From a bacterium (lineage in GTDB: Bacteria > Patescibacteriota > Minisyncoccia > Phycocordibacterales > UBA5272), in assembly GCA_023267475.1 (NCBI GenBank), contig JAHFND010000003.1, positions 1 to 27,897 of the forward strand: 27,897 nt of DNA. The letters are read 5' to 3'. A program made the translations under genes and the position numbers. Shown here piece by piece: positions 12,806-20,859 of the stretch (the stretch's first letter is position 1; every line of letters starts with the position of its first letter). The notes below the pieces were generated by a model that was not told the origin of the DNA, searched no databases, and saw only the letters and a program-made list of their open reading frames with translations.

Positions 12806-14683
12806 ATGGCAAAAATAATCGGTATCGATCTAGGTACAACTAACTCAGCAGTAGCTATAATAGAAGGAGGACAACCAAAAATAATTGAAAATCTTGAAGG
12901 TAATCGTACGACGCCTTCTGTTGTGTCGATTAATAAAAATGGTGAGCGTTCTGTAGGTCAGATAGCAAAGCGCCAAGCGGTGACTAATCCAGAAAATACT
13001 GTTTATGGAGTAAAGCGTTTTATGGGGCATTCATTTTCTGATAAAGAAGTACAGAATGATATTCCTCGTGTTCCATATAAGATTAAGGCTAGTGATAATG
13101 GTGGTGTTTTAGTTACTCTTGGTGGAAAAGATTCTCGTCCGGAAGAAATCTCTGCTATGATTCTTCAGAAAATAAAGTCGGATGTAGAAGCAAAAACAGG
13201 TGAAAAGATAACTCAAGCAGTTATCACAGTGCCTGCATATTTTAACGATACACAACGCCAAGCCACAATAGACGCAGGTAAAATCGCTGGTCTTGAAGTA
13301 ATGCGTATTATCCCAGAACCTACAGCTGCAGCGCTTGCATATGGATTTAATAGTGCGAAAAGTGAAAAGATAGCAGTGTATGACTTCGGAGGAGGTACAT
13401 TTGATATTTCTATTCTCGAAGTAGGGGATGGAGTAGTAGAAGTAAAGTCTGTTGATGGTGACTCACACTTAGGAGGACGAGATATTGATCAGAAGTTCGT
13501 AGAATTTATCGCGAATGAATTTAAAAAAGATCAAGGTATTGATGTTACAAAAGATACTCTCGCATTACAGCGTCTTGATGAAGCAGCTGAGAAAGCAAAG
13601 CATGAACTTTCAACTCAACTTGAGACGGAAATAAATATTCCGTTTATTACTTCAGGTGCTGACGGACCAAAGCACTTACTTATAAAAGTAACTCGTGCGA
13701 AGCTAGAAGAAATAGCAAAAGAATTCGTAGATCGCTCTATCGAAATTACAAATCGTGCGCTTGCAAATTCTCCATTTAAAAAAGAAGAGATTCATGAAAT
13801 TATAATGGTCGGAGGACAGACAAGAATGCCAATGATTGTGGAAGCAGTAAAAGCGTTATTTGGTAAAGAACCGAATCGTTCAATCAATCCTGATGAAGTG
13901 GTGGCTCTTGGTGCTGCAGTACAAGCTGGAGTATTACAAGGTGATGTGAAGGATGTACTCTTGCTCGACGTTATTCCACTTTCGCTTGGTATTGAAACTA
14001 TGGGAGGAGTGGCAACAAAGCTTGTAGAAAAAAATACAACCATTCCTACAGCGAAGTCACAAATTTTCTCTACAGCTGCTGATAATCAGACATCAGTAGA
14101 GATTCATATTACACAAGGTGAAAGACCACTTGCACAAGATAACAAATCGCTCGGTAGATTTATTCTTGATGGTATTCCACCTGCACCGCGTGGTATGCCA
14201 CAAATTGAAGTTACATTTGATGTGGATGCAAACGGAATTCTAAATGTTAAAGCAAAAGATAAGACATCTGGTAAAGAACAATCCATTCGTATCGAAGCAT
14301 CATCTGGTCTATCTGATGAAGATATTAAAAAGATGCAAGAAGATGCTGAGGCACATGCTGATGAAGATAAAAAGAAAATGGAATTAGTAGAAGCAAAAAA
14401 TATGGGGGATGCCATGATTCATACTGCGGAGAAAGCACTTAAAGATGCAGAAGGAAAAATTTCTGAAGAATTAAAGAAGGAGGTAAACGAAGCGATAGAA
14501 ATGCTTAAAACTGCTCGCAATGGAGATGATATGAGTGATATAAAGAATCGTACAGAGACATTGTCTAATGTAATGATGAAGATCGGAGAGGAAATGAAGA
14601 AAGCAAACGATAATCAATCACAAACTCAACCAGAAAACCAATCAGGAGAAACTCCAAAAGATGAAACTACTCCTAATGCATAA
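12806..14683 (+). CDS. dnaK: Molecular chaperone DnaK (Hsp70)
   Basis: A full-length 625-residue Hsp70. The ATPase domain has the phosphate-1 motif IIGIDLGTTNSAVAI near the start, EPTAAALAYGF, the phosphate-2 motif YDFGGGTFDISILEVG and the adenosine motif IIMVGGQTRMPMI. The linker DVLLLDVIPLSLGIETMGG joins the substrate-binding beta domain, followed by the helical lid (from about residue 505) and a polar Asn/Gln/Thr-rich disordered tail. It works with GrpE (60 bp upstream) and DnaJ (21 bp downstream). Nothing is missing. Confidence 0.98.
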   Translation: MAKIIGIDLGTTNSAVAIIEGGQPKIIENLEGNRTTPSVVSINKNGERSVGQIAKRQAVTNPENTVYGVKRFMGHSFSDKEVQNDIPRVPYKIKASDNGGVLVTLGGKDSRPEEISAMILQKIKSDVEAKTGEKITQAVITVPAYFNDTQRQATIDAGKIAGLEVMRIIPEPTAAALAYGFNSAKSEKIAVYDFGGGTFDISILEVGDGVVEVKSVDGDSHLGGRDIDQKFVEFIANEFKKDQGIDVTKDTLALQRLDEAAEKAKHELSTQLETEINIPFITSGADGPKHLLIKVTRAKLEEIAKEFVDRSIEITNRALANSPFKKEEIHEIIMVGGQTRMPMIVEAVKALFGKEPNRSINPDEVVALGAAVQAGVLQGDVKDVLLLDVIPLSLGIETMGGVATKLVEKNTTIPTAKSQIFSTAADNQTSVEIHITQGERPLAQDNKSLGRFILDGIPPAPRGMPQIEVTFDVDANGILNVKAKDKTSGKEQSIRIEASSGLSDEDIKKMQEDAEAHADEDKKKMELVEAKNMGDAMIHTAEKALKDAEGKISEELKKEVNEAIEMLKTARNGDDMSDIKNRTETLSNVMMKIGEEMKKANDNQSQTQPENQSGETPKDETTPNA

Positions 14684-14686
14684 TTG

Positions 14687-14695
14687 TGTTAGAAT
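14687..14695 (+). promoter_or_regulatory. Extended -10 promoter of dnaJ
   Basis: TGT-TAGAAT ends 9 nt before ATG 14705, in the 21-bp gap after dnaK. It predicts a leaderless dnaJ transcript in addition to any read-through from dnaK. Confidence 0.5.
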
Positions 14696-14704
14696 AAGTT
14701 TAAT

Positions 14705-15799
14705 ATGGCAACAAAGGACTATTACAACTTACTCGGTGTAGATAAGAATGCCTCAAAAGAAGAGATAAAAAAGGCTTTTTATAAACTTGCTGCGAAATAC
14801 CACCCTGATAAAAAAGGTGGTGATGAAGCAAAGTTTAAGGAAGTAAATGAAGCATACCAGGTACTTTCTGACGAGAAGAAACGTAAAGAGTATGACACCT
14901 ATGGACAGACATTTAATGGTCAAGGTCCACAAGCAGGAGGATTTGGTGGATTCGGTGGAGGATTCGATGCATCAGATTTTGCAAATATGCAATTTGATTT
15001 CGGAGACTTAGGAGATATCTTCGGAGATATGTTTGGTGGTGCTTCACCATTTGGTGGTCAATCACGAGCAAAACGCGGACGAGATATTTCACTTGAGCTT
15101 GATGTCACATTTAACGAAAGTATTTTTGGAACAGAAAGAAATGTTTTGATCTCAAAAGTAAGTACATGTAAAACTTGTACAGGCACAGGAGCTAAGAAGG
15201 GTACAAAGATGAAGACTTGTACTACATGTAATGGCCAAGGTAAGATTCATGAAGTAAAGAAAACTTTCATGGGTAATTTCCAGTCAGTTCGTAATTGTGA
15301 TATCTGTCGTGGCGTAGGAAAAGTTCCAGAAGAAAAATGTCATGATTGTCGTGGTAATGGAGTAGTGTCATCTCGTGAAGAAATAAATATTAAAGTACCG
15401 GCAGGTATATCTAATGGTGAGATGATGCGTATGTCACAAATGGGAGAAGCAGTAGCGGGTGGAACGACAGGGGATCTATATGTGAAGATAAATGTACAAT
15501 CACATAAAGTATGGAAGCGTGAAGGAACGGATCTAAGTATCACTCATGAGATAAAATTATCAGATGCATTACTTGGTGCAAAGCATACAATAGAAGGGTT
15601 AGATGGAAAAATTGAAATTGATATTCCTGTTGGCGCAACTCACGGAGAAATATTACGAGTGAGAGGAAGAGGGGTGCCTCACATTCATGAGAAAAATAAG
15701 CGTGGTGATGTACTTGTGAAGTTATCAATTGCAATGCCGAAGAAATTATCGAAGAAGGCCATGGCTTTTATTGAAGGATTGAAGGAGGAGGGATTATAA
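14705..15799 (+). CDS. dnaJ: Chaperone protein DnaJ (Hsp40, type I)
   Basis: A 364-residue co-chaperone with all type I parts: a J-domain with His33-Pro34-Asp35, which stimulates the DnaK ATPase; a Gly/Phe-rich linker (about 72-120); four zinc-finger repeats CxxCxGxG (from Cys155, Cys172, Cys198 and Cys212); and two C-terminal substrate-binding beta domains (DLYVKINV, then GDVLVKLSIAMPKKLS). The J-domain starts directly at MATKDYYNLLGV. The stop codon lies in the left arm of the long hairpin element that follows. Confidence 0.97.
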   Translation: MATKDYYNLLGVDKNASKEEIKKAFYKLAAKYHPDKKGGDEAKFKEVNEAYQVLSDEKKRKEYDTYGQTFNGQGPQAGGFGGFGGGFDASDFANMQFDFGDLGDIFGDMFGGASPFGGQSRAKRGRDISLELDVTFNESIFGTERNVLISKVSTCKTCTGTGAKKGTKMKTCTTCNGQGKIHEVKKTFMGNFQSVRNCDICRGVGKVPEEKCHDCRGNGVVSSREEINIKVPAGISNGEMMRMSQMGEAVAGGTTGDLYVKINVQSHKVWKREGTDLSITHEIKLSDALLGAKHTIEGLDGKIEIDIPVGATHGEILRVRGRGVPHIHEKNKRGDVLVKLSIAMPKKLSKKAMAFIEGLKEEGL

Positions 15800-15920
15800 T
15801 CTTAAAAAATTATTTCATCTGCTTTGTTGTGGGTCCCAGTTGGCTCGTCAACGTAGTGATATCTACGTCTCCTCGCCAACCACCCCACGCCTCGCATCTA
15901 AAACAATTTATTAAGATTAT
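15796..15920. repeat. Long imperfect hairpin element, copy B
   Basis: The outer arms 15796-15822 and 15894-15920 are inverted repeats. The inner stems GTGGG (15829-15833)/CCCAC (15884-15888) and GTTGGC (15839-15844)/GCCAAC (15875-15880) lead to an apical stem ACGTAG (15851-15856)/CTACGT (15863-15868) with a 6-nt loop. Compared with copy A (2176-2304), the arm ends, the position of the mismatches, the apical stem with a following TCTC and the overall length agree, while the middle stem differs in sequence but remains paired. The dnaJ stop codon (15797-15799) is in the left arm. An ordinary terminator follows at once. Confidence 0.75.
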
Positions 15921-15955
15921 CAAAAGGCGACCACTTCATGGTCGCCTTTTGATTT
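15921..15955. terminator. Intrinsic terminator after the dnaJ hairpin, likely bidirectional
   Basis: CAAAAGGCGACCA (15921-15933) pairs perfectly with TGGTCGCCTTTTG (15939-15951) around CTTCA. The stem has A-run and T-run ends, so it could work in both directions. Confidence 0.88.
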
Positions 15956-15963
15956 GATATACT
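15955..15963 (+). promoter_or_regulatory. Extended -10 promoter of trpS
   Basis: TGA-TATACT ends 7 nt before ATG 15971, directly after the terminator. The transcript would be leaderless, which leaves no room for a T-box or attenuator. Confidence 0.6.
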
Positions 15964-15970
15964 ATTATTT

Positions 15971-16951
15971 ATGTCAAATAAGATTTTAGTCTCAGGAATA
16001 AAACCAACAGGTAGACTTCATTTTGGTAATTATTTTGGTGCGATGAGACAAAATATAGAGCTCGCTAATAGTGGTGAATATGAAAGCTATGTTTTTCTCG
16101 CAGATTATCACGCTCTCACCAGTGTAAAAAATGGAGATGAATTGCGTACTCAAACACTAGAAGCTGCAGCATCTTACATTGCTTGTGGTCTAGATATAGA
16201 TAAGGCTATTTTGTTTAGACAATCATCAGTCCCTGAAGTCACAGAACTTACTTGGATATTTAATAATTTAGTGACAATGCCGTATCTTATGCGTGCACAT
16301 GCATTTAAAGACAATGAAGCAAAAAATAAAGATGTAAATGTCGGACTATTTGATTATCCAGTTTTGATGGCGTCAGATATATTAATGTATAACGCAGATG
16401 TAGTTCCAGTTGGGGCTGATCAGAAGCAACACATAGAATACACACGTGATATCGCAGGATATTATAATCGTGCGTTTGGTGTAGAACAATTCAAAGAACC
16501 TAAAGAATTAATAGTAGACGGTGTAGCTGTAATTCCTGGGATAGACGGACAGAAGATGAGTAAGAGTTATAATAATCACATAGAACTATTTTGCTCTGAT
16601 GAAGATTTAAAAAAACGTGTGATGAGTATTGTTACTGATTCTGCGACATCTGAAGAAAAGAAAAATCCTGACGAAAATAACATTTATAAAATACACAAAC
16701 TATTTTTAAATGAAGAGGGAGATAAGTCGCTTCGCGCAAAGTTTGAAAACGGTGGATACAGTTACAAAGACGCAAAAGAGGAGTTACTTTCTACTATCAT
16801 GAAGTGGAGAGAAGGGAAGAAGGAAAAATATAACGAACTTATTTCCAATCCTGAGAAAATTATAAAAATTTTAGAGGAAGGAGGTAGAAAAGCAAAAGCT
16901 CGCGCTGAAGTTACTATGAAAATGGTACGTCATCAAGTTGGACTTCAATAA
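15971..16951 (+). CDS. trpS: Tryptophan--tRNA ligase
   Basis: A 326-residue class I synthetase of usual length. The HIGH motif appears as HFGN (residues 17-20, within GRLHFGNYFGAM) and the KMSKS motif as an exact KMSKS (195-199). The segment GLFDYPVLMASDILMYNADVVPVGADQKQHIE is the typical tryptophan and ATP pocket, and the C-terminal helical domain recognises the anticodon. It has its own promoter, and aspS follows 28 bp later with another -10 box. Confidence 0.97.
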   Translation: MSNKILVSGIKPTGRLHFGNYFGAMRQNIELANSGEYESYVFLADYHALTSVKNGDELRTQTLEAAASYIACGLDIDKAILFRQSSVPEVTELTWIFNNLVTMPYLMRAHAFKDNEAKNKDVNVGLFDYPVLMASDILMYNADVVPVGADQKQHIEYTRDIAGYYNRAFGVEQFKEPKELIVDGVAVIPGIDGQKMSKSYNNHIELFCSDEDLKKRVMSIVTDSATSEEKKNPDENNIYKIHKLFLNEEGDKSLRAKFENGGYSYKDAKEELLSTIMKWREGKKEKYNELISNPEKIIKILEEGGRKAKARAEVTMKMVRHQVGLQ

Positions 16952-16966
16952 TCTACTTATTTAATG

Positions 16967-16972
16967 TAGAAT
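16967..16972 (+). promoter_or_regulatory. -10 box of aspS
   Basis: TAGAAT ends 7 nt before ATG 16980; a weak TTCAAT (16944-16949) lies 17 bp upstream, inside the trpS end. It predicts a leaderless aspS mRNA. Confidence 0.45.
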
Positions 16973-16979
16973 AAAAATT

Positions 16980-18386
16980 ATGGAAAGAACTTTAATTAAA
17001 GACGTCTCTAAATCAGTGGGGGAAGAAGTGCTTATAAAAGGTTGGGTAGATGTTCGTCGTGATCAAGGTAAGATGGTCTTTTTAGACATAAGAGACGTAT
17101 CTGGAAAGGTACAGGCAGTGGTACTACCAAATCATGCTGAAGCACTCGTAGAGGCTCAAAAATTGCGTCCTGAGTGGGTTTTAGCCGTAACAGGTAAGGT
17201 AAATAAGCGCCCAGAAAAGAACGTAAAAGAAGGGGTGACAAATGGAGATGTAGAACTAGAGGTTCTTTCAATAGAGGTTTTAAATGAGGCTGTGACTCCA
17301 GTATTTGATATTTCGACTGATGGTTATGAAATAAATGAAGAAGTCAGATTACAGCATAAGACTTTAGATCAGCGTCGTGAAAGAATACAAAAAAATATTA
17401 GGATGCGGCATCGCGTAATTAAATATATACGAGACTATTTTGATAAAGAAAATTTCGTGGAAGTTGAAACCCCACTTCTTACAAATCCGACACCAGAAGG
17501 TTCACGTAGTTATATAGTTCCTTCACGATTATGGCCAAAAAATTTTTATGCTCTTCCACAATCTCCACAACAGTACAAACAATTGTTAATGGTTGGTGGA
17601 TTTGAAAAATATTTCCAAATCGCAAAGTGTATGCGTGATGAAGACACTCGTGGTGACAGACAACCAGAGTTTACACAGCTCGATATGGAGATGAGTTTTG
17701 TTACTCGTGAAGATGTCATGAAGATAAATGAAGATCTTCTCATTAAATTAGTAACAGAATTATTCCCAGAGAAAAAAATACAAACTGTTCCATTTCCAGT
17801 ATTTACATACAAAGAAGCAATGGAAAAATATGGGACTGATAAGCCAGACATAAGAGAAGATAAAGAAGATAAAAATCTTTTAGCATTTTGTTGGGTTGTA
17901 GATTTTCCAGCATTTGAGAAAACAGGATCAGATAATGTCGATGGTACAGGGGAATGGACATTTACGCATAATCCATTTACTGGAGTGAAGGATGAATTTA
18001 TTTCTGATCTTAGAGAAAAGAAAAATATTGGAAATATAATTTCTACTCAATATGACATAGCAATGAATGGTTCTGAGATTGGAGGTGGAGGTATACGTCT
18101 TCATAAAGCAGAAGATCTTAAAAAAGTTTTTGAAATTATGGGTTACAGTGAAGATAAAATACAGTCTAACTTTGGCCAGATACTTATGGCACTTACCGAA
18201 GGAGCTCCACCACACGGAGGTATCGCTTGGGGATTGGATAGATTACTCATGATACTTTTAAATGAGCCAAACATTCGTGAAGTAATAGCATTCCCTAAAA
18301 CAGGCGAGGGGAAAGATTTACTCATGCAAGCGCCATCTCCTGCACCAGAGAAGACATTAAAAGAATTAAAGATATCATTTACTTAA
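16980..18386 (+). CDS. aspS: Aspartate--tRNA ligase, bacterial type lacking the GAD insertion
   Basis: A 468-residue class II synthetase. An N-terminal OB-fold anticodon domain (GWVDVRRDQGKMVFLDIRD, residues 21-39) is followed by motif 1 around VEVETPLL, motif 2 MRDEDTRGDRQPEFTQLD (218-235) and motif 3 GGIAWGLDRL (413-422). The flanking motifs are of the bacterial type. In bacterial AspRS a GAD domain of about 100 residues lies between the DKPD(L/I)R element and the (F/C)WVVDFP strand; here these are almost adjacent (DKPDIR at 287-292, CWVVDFP at 304-310). Whether it charges only tRNA-Asp or also tRNA-Asn cannot be decided from this sequence. Confidence 0.96.
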   Translation: MERTLIKDVSKSVGEEVLIKGWVDVRRDQGKMVFLDIRDVSGKVQAVVLPNHAEALVEAQKLRPEWVLAVTGKVNKRPEKNVKEGVTNGDVELEVLSIEVLNEAVTPVFDISTDGYEINEEVRLQHKTLDQRRERIQKNIRMRHRVIKYIRDYFDKENFVEVETPLLTNPTPEGSRSYIVPSRLWPKNFYALPQSPQQYKQLLMVGGFEKYFQIAKCMRDEDTRGDRQPEFTQLDMEMSFVTREDVMKINEDLLIKLVTELFPEKKIQTVPFPVFTYKEAMEKYGTDKPDIREDKEDKNLLAFCWVVDFPAFEKTGSDNVDGTGEWTFTHNPFTGVKDEFISDLREKKNIGNIISTQYDIAMNGSEIGGGGIRLHKAEDLKKVFEIMGYSEDKIQSNFGQILMALTEGAPPHGGIAWGLDRLLMILLNEPNIREVIAFPKTGEGKDLLMQAPSPAPEKTLKELKISFT

Positions 18387-18394
18387 AAATATAG

Positions 18395-19537
18395 ATGAAA
18401 CGTATTGCTCTTTATTTTTTAATAAGTGTCGGATTTATTTCACAAGCAAATGCTTTAACTTCATTTGATAAAGCTGTATGGATTCCATATTGGCAAAAAA
18501 CTGCAGGCGCAAGTACTACGCTTCAAAATTTAGACGCAGTTACCCAAATCAGTCCTTTTGCTTTTGAGTTGCAAAGTAGTGGGGAGATTAAAGATGTAAT
18601 GAAGATAGATGAAGAGCCGTGGTTATCTCTTATAGCTGAAGCTAAGAATAAGAAAATAAAAATATACCCAAGTATTTTATCTTATGCACAAACTGATAAA
18701 GAGAAGAATTTGCTCTGGCTTTTACTTGCTCAAAAGAAAAGACGTGACGCCCACATAAGAGATATTGTTTCTCTTGTTACCACAAATGGATTTGATGGTA
18801 TTGATATTGATTATGAAAATAAAGTTGCATCGATTAAGCCATATTTTTCTGTTTTCTTACAAGATTTATCAAAAGCACTTCATAAAAAAGGGAAGAAACT
18901 CATTTGTACAGTAGAAGCACGTACTCCACCAGAAAGTAGGTATGCTACTACTTCAAAAGTAATTCTTGCGCGTGTGGAGTATTCAAATGATTATAAGATA
19001 ATAGGAAATGCTTGTGACCAAATACGTCTGATGGCTTATGATCAAGCTGAAGATGATGCACAACTTATGTTTGCGAATAGAGATGTCGGTAATCTATATA
19101 GACCTGTAGCTGACATAGAATGGGTAAAGAAAATACTTACTCTTGCACTTCGTGATATTCCTGCAAAGAAATTAGTTCTTGGTGTTGCTACTTATGGAAA
19201 TAAATATGAAATATTGCCGGCTGTAGGTACTACTACCACAAAATATATTCGTGTAGGTTCAATGAACTTTAATTATGCTGACGATTTAGCGAAGTCTTTA
19301 AATATTATTCCTACTCGTAATAATGCAGGTGAGCTTAGCTTTACTTATGCCACAAGCACAGGCATACAGAATCAAGCGCTTGGCGCGTATAAACAATATC
19401 TAGTTTGGTATTCAGATTCAGTCGCTATCGCAGATAAGATTCGTATCGCTAAATTGTATAAATTAGGTGGAGTATCAGTATTTAAAATAGACGGTGGAAA
19501 TGATCCAAAGGTTTGGGAAGTTTTGAGAGCTCAGTAG
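18395..19537 (+). CDS. Secreted glycoside hydrolase family 18-like protein
   Basis: 380 residues with an N-terminal signal peptide (MKR, hydrophobic core, probable cleavage after SQANA at about residue 20). The GH18 active-site strand is intact: FDGIDIDYE at 133-141, matching DGxDxDxE with Glu141 as the likely acid catalyst. The barrel continues with LICTVEARTPP, QIRLMAYDQAED and LVLGVATYGNKYEI, as in YaaH/SleL-like and chitinase-like members. There is no LysM domain. Its place 8 bp after aspS and upstream of scpAB and the peptidoglycan genes suggests a role on the cell's own envelope glycan rather than on chitin, but that is inference. Confidence 0.87.
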   Translation: MKRIALYFLISVGFISQANALTSFDKAVWIPYWQKTAGASTTLQNLDAVTQISPFAFELQSSGEIKDVMKIDEEPWLSLIAEAKNKKIKIYPSILSYAQTDKEKNLLWLLLAQKKRRDAHIRDIVSLVTTNGFDGIDIDYENKVASIKPYFSVFLQDLSKALHKKGKKLICTVEARTPPESRYATTSKVILARVEYSNDYKIIGNACDQIRLMAYDQAEDDAQLMFANRDVGNLYRPVADIEWVKKILTLALRDIPAKKLVLGVATYGNKYEILPAVGTTTTKYIRVGSMNFNYADDLAKSLNIIPTRNNAGELSFTYATSTGIQNQALGAYKQYLVWYSDSVAIADKIRIAKLYKLGGVSVFKIDGGNDPKVWEVLRAQ

Positions 19538-19559
19538 TTTTGTATTGCTAAAATTAATT

Positions 19560-19594
19560 CACTAGTAACTAGTCGATAGTGACTATATACTAAT
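19560..19594 (+). repeat. Heptamer-periodic sequence before scpA
   Basis: The consecutive 7-mers CACTAGT, AACTAGT, CGATAGT, GACTATA and TACTAAT share an nACTAnT pattern. The last two overlap to form the scpA -10 box TATACT (19586-19591). The array is more degenerate than the ones near dnaK. Confidence 0.5.
19586..19591 (+). promoter_or_regulatory. -10 box of scpA
   Basis: TATACT ends 8 nt before ATG 19600; the mRNA would be leaderless. It lies at the end of the heptamer-periodic stretch. Confidence 0.5.
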
Positions 19595-19599
19595 ATTAT

Positions 19600-20322
19600 A
19601 TGGAATTTACTGTTAAATTAGATCGTTTTGAAGGACCCTACACAAAGCTTCTTGAACTCATAGATCAGAAAAAATTATCTATAACAGAGATTTCTTTGGT
19701 AGATGTAGCAGATGATTATATAGCTTATATTAAGACATTAGATCAAAAGAATCTTGTAGATATATCACAGTTTATTGTGGTCGCTTCCACTCTTATGCTT
19801 ATAAAAGCTAAGTCTCTTTTGCCAGGAGTTATGTATACAGAGGAGGAAGAAAAACAGGTGCATGATTTGGAAAGAAAATTGGAAATGTATGCAACTTTAG
19901 TAGGAGCATGTCAGTGCATCGATGAAATTTATAAGAAAGCAGAATTATATTCTCGTGAACGTATCTCTTACAAAGGTGGAGTTTCCGTTTTTGTTCCTGA
20001 TGATCATGTTACAACAAAAATTCTGCAATCAGTGGCCATGCTTACTATACAATCTTTTGTTACTCCAAAACAATTAGTGAAAGTAGCAGTAGAACAAGCA
20101 TTAAGAATAGAAAATGTAATTGAGAAATTACTGGAAAGAGTACGTACGATGCAGAGTGTCACACTTTCTAAGTTAGCCGATGGTGCGAAAACATTAGAAG
20201 AACATAAAAAAATACTTATTGTAAATTTTATTGCACTATTAGAATTACTAAGATCAGGATCTATAATAGCTGAACAGGAAGTAGACGGTGGGGAAATAAA
20301 CATACAACCTCTAGCAAGATAA
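19600..20322 (+). CDS. scpA: Segregation and condensation protein ScpA
   Basis: The 240-residue kleisin subunit of the SMC-ScpAB condensin, which organises and separates the chromosome. The N-terminal FEGPYTKLLELIDQKKLSI and the SLVDVADDYIAYI helix match the SMC-neck-binding domain. QFIVVASTLMLIKAKSLLPG is the family signature, and the C-terminal winged helix (about 165-240) carries LSKLADGAKTLEEHKKILIVNFIALLELLR. No smc gene is in the window. scpB follows 25 bp later. Confidence 0.95.
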   Translation: MEFTVKLDRFEGPYTKLLELIDQKKLSITEISLVDVADDYIAYIKTLDQKNLVDISQFIVVASTLMLIKAKSLLPGVMYTEEEEKQVHDLERKLEMYATLVGACQCIDEIYKKAELYSRERISYKGGVSVFVPDDHVTTKILQSVAMLTIQSFVTPKQLVKVAVEQALRIENVIEKLLERVRTMQSVTLSKLADGAKTLEEHKKILIVNFIALLELLRSGSIIAEQEVDGGEINIQPLAR

Positions 20323-20328
20323 TCTCTA

Positions 20329-20337
20329 TGTTACACT
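20329..20337 (+). promoter_or_regulatory. Extended -10 box before scpB
   Basis: TGT-TACACT ends 10 nt before ATG 20348 in the 25-bp scpA-scpB gap. It could allow separate expression of scpB. Confidence 0.4.
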
Positions 20338-20347
20338 TAAAATAATT

Positions 20348-20854
20348 ATGCTTCAAAAAATTATTACAATATTATTTCTTTCTGGAGATCCACTCTCAGT
20401 AAAAATTCTTGCAAGTATTATTGGAGTTAAAGAAGATGAGATAGAAAAAAGCCTGGAAGATGTATCAAAAGCACTAGATTCTATAGGTCTTTCTCTATTA
20501 CATACAAATAATGAGTTATCTATAGTGACTCAGTCATCTCAGGCACAACTAGTGGAAGCGTTCTGGACTGAAGAATTGCAAGGAGAATTGACCCCAGCCG
20601 CGTTACAGGTACTTACACTTGTCGCTTATTTAGGTGAAGCTACAAGAGAGAATATTTCTTATATCCGTGGAGTGCAGTCATCACAGTCTATAAGAACTCT
20701 TACTGTCAGAGGATTAATTTCAAGATCAGGGGAGAAGTGTGTTTTAACTGCCGACGCTATGAAACATCTAGGTATTACAAAGGTGGAAGAATTACCAGAT
20801 TACGATTCTATAAGTTCATCACTTAAAGAAAAATTAACTACACGTAGTCTTTAA
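20348..20854 (+). CDS. scpB: Segregation and condensation protein ScpB
   Basis: A 168-residue partner of ScpA with two winged-helix domains. The first (about 1-80) begins ILFLSGDPLSVKILASIIG. The second contains LTPAALQVLTLVAYLGEATRENISYIRGVQSSQSIRTLTVRGLI, the most conserved region of the family. It dimerises on the ScpA linker. It is 5 bp upstream of the carboxypeptidase gene, so the two are probably translated from one message. Confidence 0.95.
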   Translation: MLQKIITILFLSGDPLSVKILASIIGVKEDEIEKSLEDVSKALDSIGLSLLHTNNELSIVTQSSQAQLVEAFWTEELQGELTPAALQVLTLVAYLGEATRENISYIRGVQSSQSIRTLTVRGLISRSGEKCVLTADAMKHLGITKVEELPDYDSISSSLKEKLTTRSL

Positions 20855-20859
20855 ATATT

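Noticed and set aside
16952..16970. TCTAC/GTAGA inverted repeat around the aspS -10 as an operator
   Set aside because: It has only 5-bp arms with a 9-nt gap in AT-rich sequence, which is well within chance.
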